Below are positions 1 through 8,043 of a stretch of DNA of 37,708 bases, one piece after another. Within the stretch, counting starts at the first letter, position 1, and the number at the start of each line of letters is the position of its first letter. Source of the DNA: an uncultured Woeseia sp. (lineage in GTDB: Bacteria > Pseudomonadota > Gammaproteobacteria > Steroidobacterales > Woeseiaceae); assembly GCA_937925605.1 (NCBI GenBank), contig CALALV010000027.1:1-37708 (forward strand), written 5' to 3'. The position numbers and the translations under genes were made by a program. The notes under the pieces were generated by a model. That model saw only the letters and a program-made list of their open reading frames with translations. It had not been told where the DNA came from and made no database searches.

Positions 1-2
1 TG

Positions 3-827
3 GAGTCGATGAACGCGGCAGCCAATGTGTTCGTCGGCCAGACCGAGGCACCGCTCGTCGTGCGCCCCTACCTGCGCACGCTGACCGAGCCGCAGTTCTT
101 CGCCGTCATGACCTCGGGCGTCGCCTCGGTGGCCGGCACAGTGCTCGCGGCCTACGTGCTGATGGGTGCGGAACTGAAGTACCTGCTGGCCGCGAGCTTC
201 ATGGCCGCACCGGGCGGCCTGCTGATGGCCAAGATCCTGATTCCCGACAGCGAAACGGTCGCGGAGGACGAGGACGCGCGGCGCATGAAGATGGAGCCGA
301 GCCACCACGCGAACGTGATCCTCGCGGCCGCGGTCGGCGCCGGCGACGGCCTGAAGCTGGCCGTCAACATCGGCGCGATGCTGGTCGCATTCGTTGCGCT
401 GATCGCGCTGTTCAACGGCATCGTCGGCGGCCTGTTCGGCCTGTTCGGCATCGAGGGCATCACGCTGCAGTTCCTGCTCGGCAAGCTGTTCGCGCCGCTG
501 ATGTGGGTGCTGAGCATCCCCTGGCACGAAGCCGAGGCCGCGGGCGCGCTGTTCGGCGAGAAGCTGATACTCAACGAGTTTGTCGCGTTCTCGCATCTCG
601 AGGACTACCTGGCCGGCGCGAGCGAGCGCACGCGCGCCATTTCGACCTTCGCACTGTGCGGCTTCGCAAACCTGTCGTCGATCGCGATCCTGCTGGGCGG
701 CCTCGGCAGCCTGGTACCCGAGAAGCGCGAACTGATCGCGCGCTTCGGCCTGCGCGCGGTCGCGGCCGGTTCGCTGTCGAACCTGATGAGCGCGGCGCTC
801 GCCGGCCTGCTGATCAGCTTCGGCTGA
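3..827 (+). CDS. Concentrative nucleoside transporter (NupC/CNT family), C-terminal part
   Basis: Sodium- or proton-coupled inner-membrane nucleoside importer. The reading frame is open to the left edge, so the first internal ATG at 9 is not the true start and only about 274 C-terminal residues of a roughly 400-residue protein are present. Diagnostic CNT motifs are visible: GQTEAPL near the left end, NEFVAF about two thirds along, and CGFANLSSIAI before the last helix. Long hydrophobic segments alternate with short loops. It is followed after 12 bases by a nucleoside hydrolase and then a ribokinase, so imported ribonucleosides would be cleaved and the ribose phosphorylated. Substrate preference (pyrimidine or purine) cannot be read from the fragment. 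The family call is secure; the symbol is left blank because subfamilies are not distinguished. Confidence 0.93.
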   Translation, partial: ESMNAAANVFVGQTEAPLVVRPYLRTLTEPQFFAVMTSGVASVAGTVLAAYVLMGAELKYLLAASFMAAPGGLLMAKILIPDSETVAEDEDARRMKMEPSHHANVILAAAVGAGDGLKLAVNIGAMLVAFVALIALFNGIVGGLFGLFGIEGITLQFLLGKLFAPLMWVLSIPWHEAEAAGALFGEKLILNEFVAFSHLEDYLAGASERTRAISTFALCGFANLSSIAILLGGLGSLVPEKRELIARFGLRAVAAGSLSNLMSAALAGLLISFG

Positions 828-834
828 AAGGAGT
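826..834 (+). promoter_or_regulatory. Ribosome binding site supporting a GTG start
   Basis: AAAGGAGT lies directly behind the transporter stop codon and a few bases upstream of GTG at 840. It supports GTG as the initiation codon of the nucleoside hydrolase, which begins just before its N-terminal DCDPGQDDA metal site. Confidence 0.7.
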
Positions 835-839
835 CCCGC

Positions 840-1781
840 GTGGCCGCGCATAGCGTGATCATCGACTGCGATCCGGGCCAGGACGACGCGATCAACCTGC
901 TGCTGGCGATGGCGGCACCGGACGAGCTCGAGATCCTCGGCATCACGACCGTCGCCGGCAACGTGCCGCTGGAGCTCACGCAACGCAACGCGCGGCTGAT
1001 GTGCGACATCGCCGGGCGCAGCGACCTGCCCGTTTACGCCGGCTGCGCGCGGCCGATGCTGCGCGAGCTGATCACGGCCGAGAAGGTGCACGGCAAGACC
1101 GGCATCGACGGCGTCGAGATCCGCGAGCCGGAGACGCCGCTTCTGCACACGCACGCGGTCGATTTCCTCGTGGAGACACTGGCGCGCGCCGGGGACGACT
1201 CGGTCACGCTGGTGCCGACCGGTCCGCTGACCAATATCGCGATGGCGCTGGTGCGCGAGCCCGGCATCGCGCGGGCGATCGAGCGCATCGTGCTGATGGG
1301 CGGGGCGATGCGCGAGGGCGGCAACTACTCGCCCTCGGCCGAATTCAACATCCTGGTCGACCCGCACGCGGCGCAGCTCGTGTTCCGCTGCGGCCGGCCG
1401 ATCGTGGCCTTCGGCCTCGACGTGACGCACCAGGTGCTCGCGAATCGCGAGCGCGTCCGGCGCATTCGCGAGATCGGTACCGGGCCGGCGGTCGCGACCG
1501 CGGACATGCTGGACTTCTTCAGCCGCCACGACACGCAGAAGTACGGCGAGGACGGCGCGCCGCTGCACGATCCCTGCACGGTCGCGTGGCTGCTCGAGCC
1601 CGGGCTGTTCGAGCTGAAGCGCTGCAACATCGAAGTCGAGACGGCCTCCGAGCTGACGATGGGCCACACGGCCGTCGACTTCTGGGGCGTGAGCGGCCGC
1701 GCGCCGAACGCGGACTGGGCCTACCGGGTCGACGCGGACGGTTTCTACGCGCTGCTCGAAGAGCGGCTGGCGAGGTACTGA
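840..1781 (+). CDS. Inosine-uridine-type nucleoside ribohydrolase
   Basis: Hydrolyses ribonucleosides to free base and ribose in the cytoplasm. The 313-residue length is normal for the IunH/Rih family. The N terminus carries the calcium-binding family signature DCDPGQDDA (residues 9-17, Asp9, Asp11, Asp15 and Asp16). The loop LMGGAMREGGN near residue 155 and a conserved His-Asp pair at 243-244 (PLHDPC) complete the active-site pattern. It starts with GTG behind a strong Shine-Dalgarno sequence and ends one base before the ribokinase ATG, so the two are surely co-transcribed. The context (nucleoside importer upstream, ribokinase downstream) points to scavenging of ribose and bases from ribonucleosides. 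The pyrimidine catabolic operon next door could consume the uracil. Whether it prefers uridine, inosine or both cannot be decided from sequence alone. Confidence 0.94.
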   Translation: MAAHSVIIDCDPGQDDAINLLLAMAAPDELEILGITTVAGNVPLELTQRNARLMCDIAGRSDLPVYAGCARPMLRELITAEKVHGKTGIDGVEIREPETPLLHTHAVDFLVETLARAGDDSVTLVPTGPLTNIAMALVREPGIARAIERIVLMGGAMREGGNYSPSAEFNILVDPHAAQLVFRCGRPIVAFGLDVTHQVLANRERVRRIREIGTGPAVATADMLDFFSRHDTQKYGEDGAPLHDPCTVAWLLEPGLFELKRCNIEVETASELTMGHTAVDFWGVSGRAPNADWAYRVDADGFYALLEERLARY

Positions 1782-1782
1782 C

Positions 1783-2643
1783 ATGAGCACGGACAGCCCG
1801 CACATCGCCGTCGTCGGCTCCGTGAATCTCGACCACGTCGCGCGCGTGCCGCGGTTGCCGCAGCCCGGCGAAACGGTTACCGACGGCGTGCTGGCGAAGT
1901 TCCCGGGCGGCAAGGGCGCGAACCAGGCGCTCGCCGCGCGCAGGCTCGGCGCCCGCGTGAGCCTCGTCGCCTGCGTCGGCGACGACGCGATCGCGGGCGA
2001 GGCGCTCGCGCTGCTGCGCGCGGACGGCGTCGACCTGGCGCGACTCGTCGTCGACCCGGCGGTCACGACCGGCATTGCGCTGATCGCGGTGGACGAGCGC
2101 GGCGAAAACCAGATCGTGGTCGCACCCGGCGCGAACCGGCGGCTGTCCGCCGAGCGCCTCGCGATTCCCGCAGCCGACGCGCTGATCTGCCAGCTCGAAG
2201 TGCCGGTGGACACGCTGCTTGCGGCCGCGCAGCAGTTCGACGGCTTCTTCTGCCTGAACCTCGCGCCGATCAAGGAGGTGCCCGACGCGCTGATCGCGCG
2301 CGCCGACCTCGTCATCGTCAACGAGGTCGAGGCCGCGCACTACCGCGAGCGCCTGCAGCGCGCGCCCGGCCTCGTCGCGCTGACCTACGGCTCGCGCGGC
2401 GCGAGCCTCAGGCGCGGCGCCGAGACGCTGGCCGAAGCCGCGCCGCCGACGGTCGACGCCGTCGACACGACAGGCGCAGGCGACACGTTCACGGCCGCCC
2501 TGACGCTCGCGCTGATCGAGAAGAAAGCTCACGCGCAGGCGCTCGCCTTTGCCTGCGCCGCGGCCGCGGCCTCGACGACCCGCGCCGGCGCGCAGCCGTC
2601 GCTGCCGCGGCGGGCCGAGGTGGAGGAATTGCTGGGGCAATAA
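1783..2643 (+). CDS. rbsK: Ribokinase (PfkB family)
   Basis: Phosphorylates ribose to ribose 5-phosphate with ATP. The 286-residue protein has the PfkB layout: an N-terminal GSVNLDHVARV strand, the first family signature with GGKGANQA (residues 42-49), and the second signature DTTGAGDTF (228-236) with Asp234 as the expected catalytic base. GGKGANQA is the form typical of ribokinases rather than fructokinases or adenosine kinases. It follows the nucleoside hydrolase with a one-base gap, so its ribose would come from nucleoside cleavage. It is slightly shorter than the roughly 305 residues of classical RbsK, with a compact C terminus. A ribokinase-like sugar or nucleoside kinase of another specificity is the main alternative, but the operon argues for ribose. 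Confidence 0.88.
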   Translation: MSTDSPHIAVVGSVNLDHVARVPRLPQPGETVTDGVLAKFPGGKGANQALAARRLGARVSLVACVGDDAIAGEALALLRADGVDLARLVVDPAVTTGIALIAVDERGENQIVVAPGANRRLSAERLAIPAADALICQLEVPVDTLLAAAQQFDGFFCLNLAPIKEVPDALIARADLVIVNEVEAAHYRERLQRAPGLVALTYGSRGASLRRGAETLAEAAPPTVDAVDTTGAGDTFTAALTLALIEKKAHAQALAFACAAAAASTTRAGAQPSLPRRAEVEELLGQ

Positions 2644-2677
2644 TGTCCAGCCTGGCTCTCGAGCCGCTTTACCTTCC

Positions 2678-2777
2678 GTGGTTGCGCGATAGCCGGCAGC
2701 GCAGCCGTGCGCCGGGAGGGGCCCCGGACCTCCGTTTTCGGAGTCGGCCCGGGACCCCTCCCGGCCCACGGCTGCGC
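2678..2777 (-). repeat. Structured palindromic repeat, copy 1
   Basis: The core is a long hairpin. Left arm 2699-2721 pairs with right arm 2755-2777 over 23 bases with a single mismatch. Inside is a second small hairpin, CTCCG-TTTT-CGGAG, at 2730-2743. Beyond the left arm, at 2678-2696, is a conserved tail which reads CCGGCTATCGC then CAACCAC on the minus strand. Copy 2 at 2879-2976 has the same loop region, inner hairpin and tail on the opposite strand, but different inner arm sequences that still pair with each other. It resembles REP/BIME-like or structured intergenic RNA repeats. The class is not identified. Confidence 0.75.
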
Positions 2778-2878
2778 GCGGTACAGCCAATTCGCAGCGG
2801 TGTAGCGGGTCCGTGGAACCGATGCGGTGGCGTCAGCACTCCGTGACGATTCCCGCGAACGAGTTGCGGCAACTGCGA

Positions 2879-2976
2879 GGGCCTGTGTGCCGGGGAAGCC
2901 TTCGGGCCGACTCCGAAACTGGAGGTCCGAAGGCTTCCCCGGTGCGCAGGCCCGGTCCCGGCTATCGCCCGACCAC
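2879..2976 (+). repeat. Structured palindromic repeat, copy 2
   Basis: Left arm 2879-2905 and right arm 2927-2953 pair almost completely; the innermost 14 bases (GGGGAAGCCTTCGG with its complement) are perfect. The loop holds GCCGACTCCGAAACTGGAGG, nearly the same as the loop of copy 1 read on its minus strand. The downstream tail 2958-2976 (CCGGCTATCGCCCGACCAC) matches the tail of copy 1 closely. It ends 26 bases from the stop codon of the YbaK-type gene. Confidence 0.75.
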
Positions 2977-3002
2977 TGATCAAAACCGACCAGCCGGCTA
3001 TC

Positions 3003-3476
3003 TCACGCGGCAATATCGACGAAGCTACCACCCGTCAGCCCGGGCAACTCCCGCGGCCGCAGCCGGAACACCGCGTTCGGCGTCCCGGCGGCCGCCCAGA
3101 TCTCGTCGAGCTCGAGCAGCGTCTCGTCGATGAAGACGACCGGCGCCACCCGGTGCGCGACCGGCGGCACGCCACCGATCGCGTAGCCCGAATTCTCGCG
3201 GACGAAGTCGGCATCGGCGCGGCCGATGTTCTCGCCGAGCAGCCGGGACAGGCGTTTCTCGTCGACGCGCACGGCGCCGGAGGCGATGACGAGCACGGGA
3301 CGGCCGCTGTCGGCTGCGCGAAACAGCAGCGACTTCGCGATCTGGGCGACCTCGCAGCCGATGGCCGCCGCGGCGTCGGCGGCCGTGCGCGTGCTAGCGT
3401 CGAATTCGAGGACTTCGTAGCCGTCGCCGAGCGCGGCCTGCACGCGCAGCGCGGCGGCCGCCTGCGCGGGTTTCAT
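3003..3476 (-). CDS. YbaK/EbsC-family aminoacyl-tRNA deacylase
   Basis: A 157-residue protein of the YbaK/ProX editing family, which removes mischarged amino acids (typically Cys or Ala on tRNA-Pro) in trans. Visible family features are the central KSLLFRA segment with its conserved lysine, the VLVIASGAVRVDEKRL strand-helix, the GYAIGGVPPVAH loop and the late FIDETLLE segment. The start chosen is ATG at 3476, which overlaps the cytidine deaminase stop codon as ATGA, so translation is probably coupled. A longer open frame to 3821 exists but runs antiparallel-shadowed through the deaminase. It is the last gene of the pyrimidine catabolic operon. Its link to pyrimidine breakdown is unclear; it may simply be carried in the transcript. 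The amino-acid specificity is not readable. Confidence 0.87.
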   Translation of the reverse strand: MKPAQAAAALRVQAALGDGYEVLEFDASTRTAADAAAAIGCEVAQIAKSLLFRAADSGRPVLVIASGAVRVDEKRLSRLLGENIGRADADFVRENSGYAIGGVPPVAHRVAPVVFIDETLLELDEIWAAAGTPNAVFRLRPRELPGLTGGSFVDIAA

Positions 3477-3880
3477 TCCTTGCCGGGGAAGCGGAAGCTG
3501 TCGGGCAGCAGCTCGGCGATCGTGCACTCGACCGGCTTGCCGTCGGCGTCGAGCAGCACGATGCGGGTCTCGTCGTCGGCGAACTCGGCGATGCGCTGGC
3601 GGCAGCCGCCGCAGGGCGTGCAGGCCTCGAGCGCGCCGCGGCCGCCGACCGCGACGATGACGGCGATGCGCCGGCCGCCCGCGGCGACCATGCTCGAGAT
3701 CGCGCCGGCCTCGGCGCAGGTGCCGAGCGGAAACGACGCGTTCTCGACGTTGCAGCCCAGGTGCACGTTGCCGCGGTCGTCCAGCACGGCCGCGCCGACC
3801 GAATACCCGGAGTAGGGGCAATGCGCCTGCGCTCGCACTTCCTTCGCCCGGTCGATCAGTTGCTGGTCGGTGACCGACAC
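3473..3880 (-). CDS. cdd: Cytidine deaminase
   Basis: Deaminates cytidine and deoxycytidine to uridine and deoxyuridine. With the GTG start at 3880 the product is 135 residues, the usual size of the homotetrameric zinc enzyme. The zinc and catalytic motifs are intact: TCAEAGA with Cys55 and Glu57, and PCGGCRQ with Cys90 and Cys93. The substrate loop CNVENASFPLGTCAE is also typical. GTG lies five bases beyond the PreA stop codon; a CTG overlapping that stop is a weaker alternative, and the longer in-frame open region overlaps PreA and is unlikely to be used. The next gene starts inside its stop codon (ATGA). Placement in the pre operon lets cytidine enter the uracil degradation route through uridine and the nucleoside hydrolase of the neighbouring operon. 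Confidence 0.92.
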   Translation of the reverse strand: MSVTDQQLIDRAKEVRAQAHCPYSGYSVGAAVLDDRGNVHLGCNVENASFPLGTCAEAGAISSMVAAGGRRIAVIVAVGGRGALEACTPCGGCRQRIAEFADDETRIVLLDADGKPVECTIAELLPDSFRFPGKE

Positions 3881-3885
3881 GGGAC

Positions 3886-5184
3886 TCAGGCCTTGCGCAT
3901 CGGGTTGTTCGGGTGCGTCGTCCAGTCGGCCTTCTCCTTGCGGATCGACTCGCCGGTGCGCGGGTCCACGCCGCCGGTCAGCGGCTGCATCGTGATGCAG
4001 CCGTCCACCGGGCAGACGCTGACGCAAAGGTTGCAGCCCACGCATTCCTCGTCGATGACCTCGAAGCGGCGTTCGCCGTTGATCGTCGCGGTGATCGCCT
4101 GGTGCGAGGTGTCCTCGCAAACGACGTGGCAGCGCCCGCACTTTATGCACAGGTCCTGGTCGATGACCGCCTTTTCGACGTGGTTCAGGTTCAGGTACTG
4201 CCAGTCGGTGACGCTCGGCACCGCGCGGCCGACGAGTTCCGCGACCGAGCCCATGCCCTTGCTGTCAAGGAAGTCGCTCAGGCCCTGGACCAGGTCGTCG
4301 ATGATCCTGAAGCCGTATACCATCGCCGCTGTGCAGACCTGCACGTTGGACGCACCGAGCGCGAGGAAGTCCACCGCGTCCCGCCAGTCGCCGATGCCGC
4401 CGATGCCGGACATCGGGATGTGCCGCGTCTCGGGGTGGCGCGCGATCTCGGCGACCATGTGCAGCGCGATCGGCTTTACCGCCGGGCCGCAGTAGCCGCC
4501 GTGCGAGCCCTGGCCGTCGGTGGCCGGGTACATCGTCAAATTGTCGTAGTCGACGCGCATGATCGAGTTGATCGTGTTGATCAGCGAGACCGCGTCCGCT
4601 CCGCCGGCGTCCGCGGCCATCGCGGGCGGCAGGATATTCGTCACGTTCGGCGTCAGCTTCACGATGACCGGCGTCTTCGCGTACTTTTTCGCCCACTCCG
4701 CGGCCATCTGGATGTATTCGGGCACCTGGCCCACGGCCGCGCCCATGCCGCGCTCGGACATGCCGTGCGGACAGCCGAAATTCAGCTCGAAGCCGTCGCA
4801 GCCGGTGTCCTCGATCATCGGCAGGTACTTCGCCCAGGTCGCCTCGTTCATCGGCAGCATGACCGAGACAATCAGTGCCCGGTCCGGCCAGTCGCGCTTG
4901 ACCTGCCGGATCTCGTCGAGGTTGGTCTTCAGCGGGCGGTCGGTAATCAGCTCGATGTTGTTGAAGCCGATCACGCGGCGGTCGTTGGAATGAATGGCGC
5001 CGTAGCGCGGCCCGCTGACGTTGACGATCGGCGGGTCCTCACCGAGCGTCTTCCAGACCGCGCCGCCCCAGCCGGCCTCGAAGGCGCGGTTGACGTTGTA
5101 GGCCTTGTCGGTCGGCGGCGCGGAGGCCAGCCAGAACGGGTTCGGGGACTTGATCCCTAAGAATTCGGACGAAAGGTCGGCCAT
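3886..5184 (-). CDS. preA: NAD-dependent dihydropyrimidine dehydrogenase subunit PreA
   Basis: Catalytic subunit of the enzyme that reduces uracil and thymine to their 5,6-dihydro forms. The 432-residue protein has an FMN-binding dihydroorotate-dehydrogenase-like barrel (about residues 1-310) with the active-site loop NFGCPHGMSERGMG (Cys138). Two [4Fe-4S] motifs follow near the C terminus, CIKCGRC starting about residue 345 and CVGCNLC about residue 380, each followed by a later cysteine. This matches E. coli PreA and the C-terminal part of mammalian dihydropyrimidine dehydrogenase. It starts six bases after the PreT stop codon and is followed after five bases by cytidine deaminase. The residue pattern is complete, so an active enzyme is expected. 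The direction (catabolic reduction) is inferred from the hydantoinase and ureidopropionase in the same operon. Confidence 0.96.
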   Translation of the reverse strand: MADLSSEFLGIKSPNPFWLASAPPTDKAYNVNRAFEAGWGGAVWKTLGEDPPIVNVSGPRYGAIHSNDRRVIGFNNIELITDRPLKTNLDEIRQVKRDWPDRALIVSVMLPMNEATWAKYLPMIEDTGCDGFELNFGCPHGMSERGMGAAVGQVPEYIQMAAEWAKKYAKTPVIVKLTPNVTNILPPAMAADAGGADAVSLINTINSIMRVDYDNLTMYPATDGQGSHGGYCGPAVKPIALHMVAEIARHPETRHIPMSGIGGIGDWRDAVDFLALGASNVQVCTAAMVYGFRIIDDLVQGLSDFLDSKGMGSVAELVGRAVPSVTDWQYLNLNHVEKAVIDQDLCIKCGRCHVVCEDTSHQAITATINGERRFEVIDEECVGCNLCVSVCPVDGCITMQPLTGGVDPRTGESIRKEKADWTTHPNNPMRKA

Positions 5185-5189
5185 CGGAC

Positions 5190-6557
5190 TCAGCCTCCGT
5201 GCTCGCGCAGGGCGTAATCGATCGAATGCGCCGCGAGCTTGCCGTCCTGCACGGCGGTGACGGTCAGGTCGTCATGGCCGTCGATGCAGTCGCCGCCGGC
5301 CCAGACGCGCGCGACGCCCGTGAAGCACTCCTCGTCGACGACCAGCTTGCCGCGCCGGCGCTCGAACTGGCCGGCAAGGCCGCCGAGCAATTCGTCCGCG
5401 CGCTGGCCCACGGCCTTGAACACGACGTCGGCCGGCAGCCCGAAGCGCTCGCCGGTGCCGGCGAGCCTGCCATCCTTGCCGAGCCGCGTGACTTCGAACT
5501 CGACGCCGTTGACGTGGCGCTCGCCGTGCAACGCGACCGGCATCGCCCAGTGGCGGATGCGCACCCCGCTCGTCATCGCGAGTTCCTGCTCGTAGCGGCT
5601 CGCGCCCATCTGCTCCGGGCCGCGCCGGTACACCATGTCGACTTCTTCCGCGCCGAGCCGGCGACTCTGCACCGCGATGTCGATCGCGGTCATGCCGCCG
5701 CCGATCACGACGACGCGTCTGCCGACCGGCAGCTTCGCCAGGTCCTGCGCCTGGCGCAGCTCGGCGATGTAGTCCACGGCGTCGACGACGCCGTCCATGT
5801 CCTCGCCGGGCAGGCCGAGTTCGTTGACGTCGCCGAGGCCCACGCCGAGGAACACCGCGTCGTACTCGTCGCGCAGCGCTTCCAGCTCCAGGTCACGGCC
5901 GAGCGCCCTGCCGGTCTCGATCGTGATGCCGCCGATGCCGAGCAGCCACTCGAGCTCGCGCTGCGCGAAGTCGTCGACGGTCTTATACGCGGCGATGCCG
6001 TACTCGTTGAGTCCGCCGGCCTTGGGCCTGCGCTCGTAGATCACGACCTCGTGGCCGTGCATTGCCAGCCGGTGCGCGCAGGACAGGCCCGCGGGCCCGG
6101 CGCCGACGACCGCGACCCGGCGGCCGGTCGCTGCGGCGCGGGCGAACGGCTGCCAGCCCTCGCGGATGACCGGGTCGGTCGCGTAGCGCTGCAGCAGGCC
6201 GATGCGCACCGGCTGGTCCTCGTGCGTGTTGCGCACGCAGGCGTCCTCGCACAGCACCTCGGTCGGGCAGACCCGCGCGCACATGCCGCCCAGGATGTTT
6301 TCCTTCAGGATCGTGCGCGCCGAGCCGCGGACGTTGTCGCTGCGGATCTGCTGGATGAAGCCCGGGATGTCGATGCCGGTCGGGCAGGCCTGCGTGCAGG
6401 GCGCATCGAAGCAGAAGTAGCAGCGATCCGCCTCGATCAGCGCCTCGGAGCGCGCGAGCGGCTCGTGCAGGTCGGCGAAGTTGCGTTCCAGCTCCTCCGC
6501 TGAAAGGCGTCCCGCGCGGACGTCCGGCCCGCCGGCATCCTTGGGATCGACGGCCAC
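5190..6557 (-). CDS. preT: NAD-dependent dihydropyrimidine dehydrogenase subunit PreT
   Basis: Electron-input subunit of dihydropyrimidine dehydrogenase, related to the small subunit of glutamate synthase. The 455-residue protein has an N-terminal iron-sulfur domain with cysteines at 46, 49, 54, 58 and 93, 97, 103, 107. An FAD-binding Rossmann motif GAGPAG (152-157) and a second nucleotide motif, VVVIGGGMTAID, near residue 285 follow. A C-terminal AGGDC motif ends the flavoprotein fold. The start is GTG at 6557, 13 bases past the hydantoinase stop codon; the N-terminal extension before the first cysteines has normal length. It is followed after five bases by preA, forming the usual PreTA pair. 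Confidence 0.95.
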   Translation of the reverse strand: MAVDPKDAGGPDVRAGRLSAEELERNFADLHEPLARSEALIEADRCYFCFDAPCTQACPTGIDIPGFIQQIRSDNVRGSARTILKENILGGMCARVCPTEVLCEDACVRNTHEDQPVRIGLLQRYATDPVIREGWQPFARAAATGRRVAVVGAGPAGLSCAHRLAMHGHEVVIYERRPKAGGLNEYGIAAYKTVDDFAQRELEWLLGIGGITIETGRALGRDLELEALRDEYDAVFLGVGLGDVNELGLPGEDMDGVVDAVDYIAELRQAQDLAKLPVGRRVVVIGGGMTAIDIAVQSRRLGAEEVDMVYRRGPEQMGASRYEQELAMTSGVRIRHWAMPVALHGERHVNGVEFEVTRLGKDGRLAGTGERFGLPADVVFKAVGQRADELLGGLAGQFERRRGKLVVDEECFTGVARVWAGGDCIDGHDDLTVTAVQDGKLAAHSIDYALREHGG

Positions 6558-6570
6558 GGCTTGCCCCGCG

Positions 6571-8043
6571 TCAGCCCTTCGCGCCGGCGCGCTTCTTCGG
6601 CGCCTCGCGCTCGACCGGCGTCGGCGTCTTCAGCGCGTTGCGGCGCTGGACGGCGTCGTAGTAGCTCGCGAACGGCGGCTTCTCGACGTAGCGGCCGGCG
6701 CCGCGCTCGACGTCGAGCTCGCCGTCGGCCCAGACGACCTTGCCCTGGCTCAGCGTGTGCGACGCGCAGCCCTGCACCTGCATGCCTTCGAAGATGTTGA
6801 AGTCGATGTTCTGGTGGTGGGTCTTGGCCGAGATAGTCTTGGTCGCCGCCGGGTCCCAGACCACGATGTCGGCGTCCGCGCCGACCGCGATCGAGCCCTT
6901 GCGCGGGTAGATGTTGAAGATCTGCGCGGCGTTCGTCGACGTGACCGCGACGAACTCGTTCATCGTCAGCCGGCCCGTGTTGACGCCGTGCGTCCACAGC
7001 ACCTCCATGCGATTCTCGATCCCCGCGGTGCCGTTCGGGATCTTGCGAAAGTCGTCGATGCCGGCGGCTTTCTGGTCGTAGCAGAAGCAGCAGTGGTCGG
7101 TCGCGGTCGTCTGCAGATTGCCCGACTGCAGGCCGCGCCACATCGCTTCCTGGTGCTGCTTCGGCCGGAACGGCGGGCTCATTACGTGCGCCGCGGCGAA
7201 TTCGAAGTCAGGGTGGCGGTACACCGAGTCGTCAATCAGCAGGTGCCCGGCGAGCACCTCGCCATACACGCGCTGGCCCTCGTTCCGCGCGCGCGTGATC
7301 GTCTCGAGCGCCTGCGTGCAGGACGTGTGCACGAGGTAGATCGGCACGCCAATCACCTCGGCGATGCGGATCGCGCGGTTCGCGGCCTCGCCCTCGACTT
7401 CGGGCGGGCGCGACAGCGGGTGGCCCTCCGGGCCGGTGATGCCCATGTCGTGGATCTTCTGCTGCAGGCGGTAGACGAGCTCGCCGTTCTCCGCGTGGCA
7501 GGTGACGATGGCGCCGAGCTGCACGGCCTTCGAGAAGCTGTTCACCAGGATCTCATCGTCGGCCATGATGGCGCCCTTGTACGCCATGAAATGTTTGAAA
7601 CTGTTGATGCCTTCCTCGCGGACCAGCGTCTCCATGTCCTTTTCCACGCTGTCGTCCCACCACGTGATCGCGACGTGGAAGGCGTAGTCGGCGGTCGATT
7701 TCTCCGCCCACTCGCGCCACTGGCGGTAGGCGTCCATGATGCGCTGCTGCGGATTCGGGATGACGAAGTCGATGATCATCGTCGTGCCGCCGGCCAGGCC
7801 CGCCGCGGTGCCGGTGTAGAAGTCCTCGCTCGCCACGGTGCCCATGAACGGCAGCTGCATGTGCGTGTGCGGGTCGATACCGCCCGGCATTACGTACTGG
7901 CCGCCGGCGTCGACGACCTGCGCGCCTGCAGGCGCATCGAGCTTCTCGCCGATCGCCTGGATCCTGCCGTCGGCGCAGAGCACGTCGGCCCTGTAGCTGC
8001 GGTCGGCGGTAACCACCGTGCCGCCCTGGATCAGTACCGTCAT
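6571..8043 (-). CDS. Dihydropyrimidinase / D-hydantoinase
   Basis: Cytoplasmic zinc amidohydrolase that opens dihydrouracil to N-carbamoyl-beta-alanine (and dihydrothymine to the methyl analogue). The 490 residues match the family. The binuclear metal site is visible: GGIDPHTH with His59 and His61, the carboxylated lysine Lys150 in INSFKHFM, histidines in TCHAENG and VHTSC, and the aspartate in TATDHCCF. The ATG at 8043 overlaps the stop codon of the permease gene as ATGA. Flanking genes supply the preceding step (PreTA) and the following step (ureidopropionase), so dihydropyrimidine is the natural substrate. The lysine-rich C-terminal tail ends in KKRAGAKG and is not part of the fold. Confidence 0.95.
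   Translation of the reverse strand: MTVLIQGGTVVTADRSYRADVLCADGRIQAIGEKLDAPAGAQVVDAGGQYVMPGGIDPHTHMQLPFMGTVASEDFYTGTAAGLAGGTTMIIDFVIPNPQQRIMDAYRQWREWAEKSTADYAFHVAITWWDDSVEKDMETLVREEGINSFKHFMAYKGAIMADDEILVNSFSKAVQLGAIVTCHAENGELVYRLQQKIHDMGITGPEGHPLSRPPEVEGEAANRAIRIAEVIGVPIYLVHTSCTQALETITRARNEGQRVYGEVLAGHLLIDDSVYRHPDFEFAAAHVMSPPFRPKQHQEAMWRGLQSGNLQTTATDHCCFCYDQKAAGIDDFRKIPNGTAGIENRMEVLWTHGVNTGRLTMNEFVAVTSTNAAQIFNIYPRKGSIAVGADADIVVWDPAATKTISAKTHHQNIDFNIFEGMQVQGCASHTLSQGKVVWADGELDVERGAGRYVEKPPFASYYDAVQRRNALKTPTPVEREAPKKRAGAKG

Larger units (their letters stand above)
2644..3002. other. Convergent intergenic region carrying two structured repeats
   Basis: This 359-base gap separates the ends of the ribokinase (+) and YbaK-type (-) genes. 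Open frames crossing it are repeat-derived and not credible as genes. It contains two long palindromic elements in opposite orientation (listed separately). Neither hairpin is followed by a clear T-run, so they are not textbook intrinsic terminators, although they could still stop or stabilise the converging transcripts. Confidence 0.7.

Noticed and set aside
2643..2846. A 67-residue + strand open frame after rbsK and similar small frames across 2669-3133
   Set aside because: They are translations of the palindromic repeats, lack ribosome binding sites and show no protein family.
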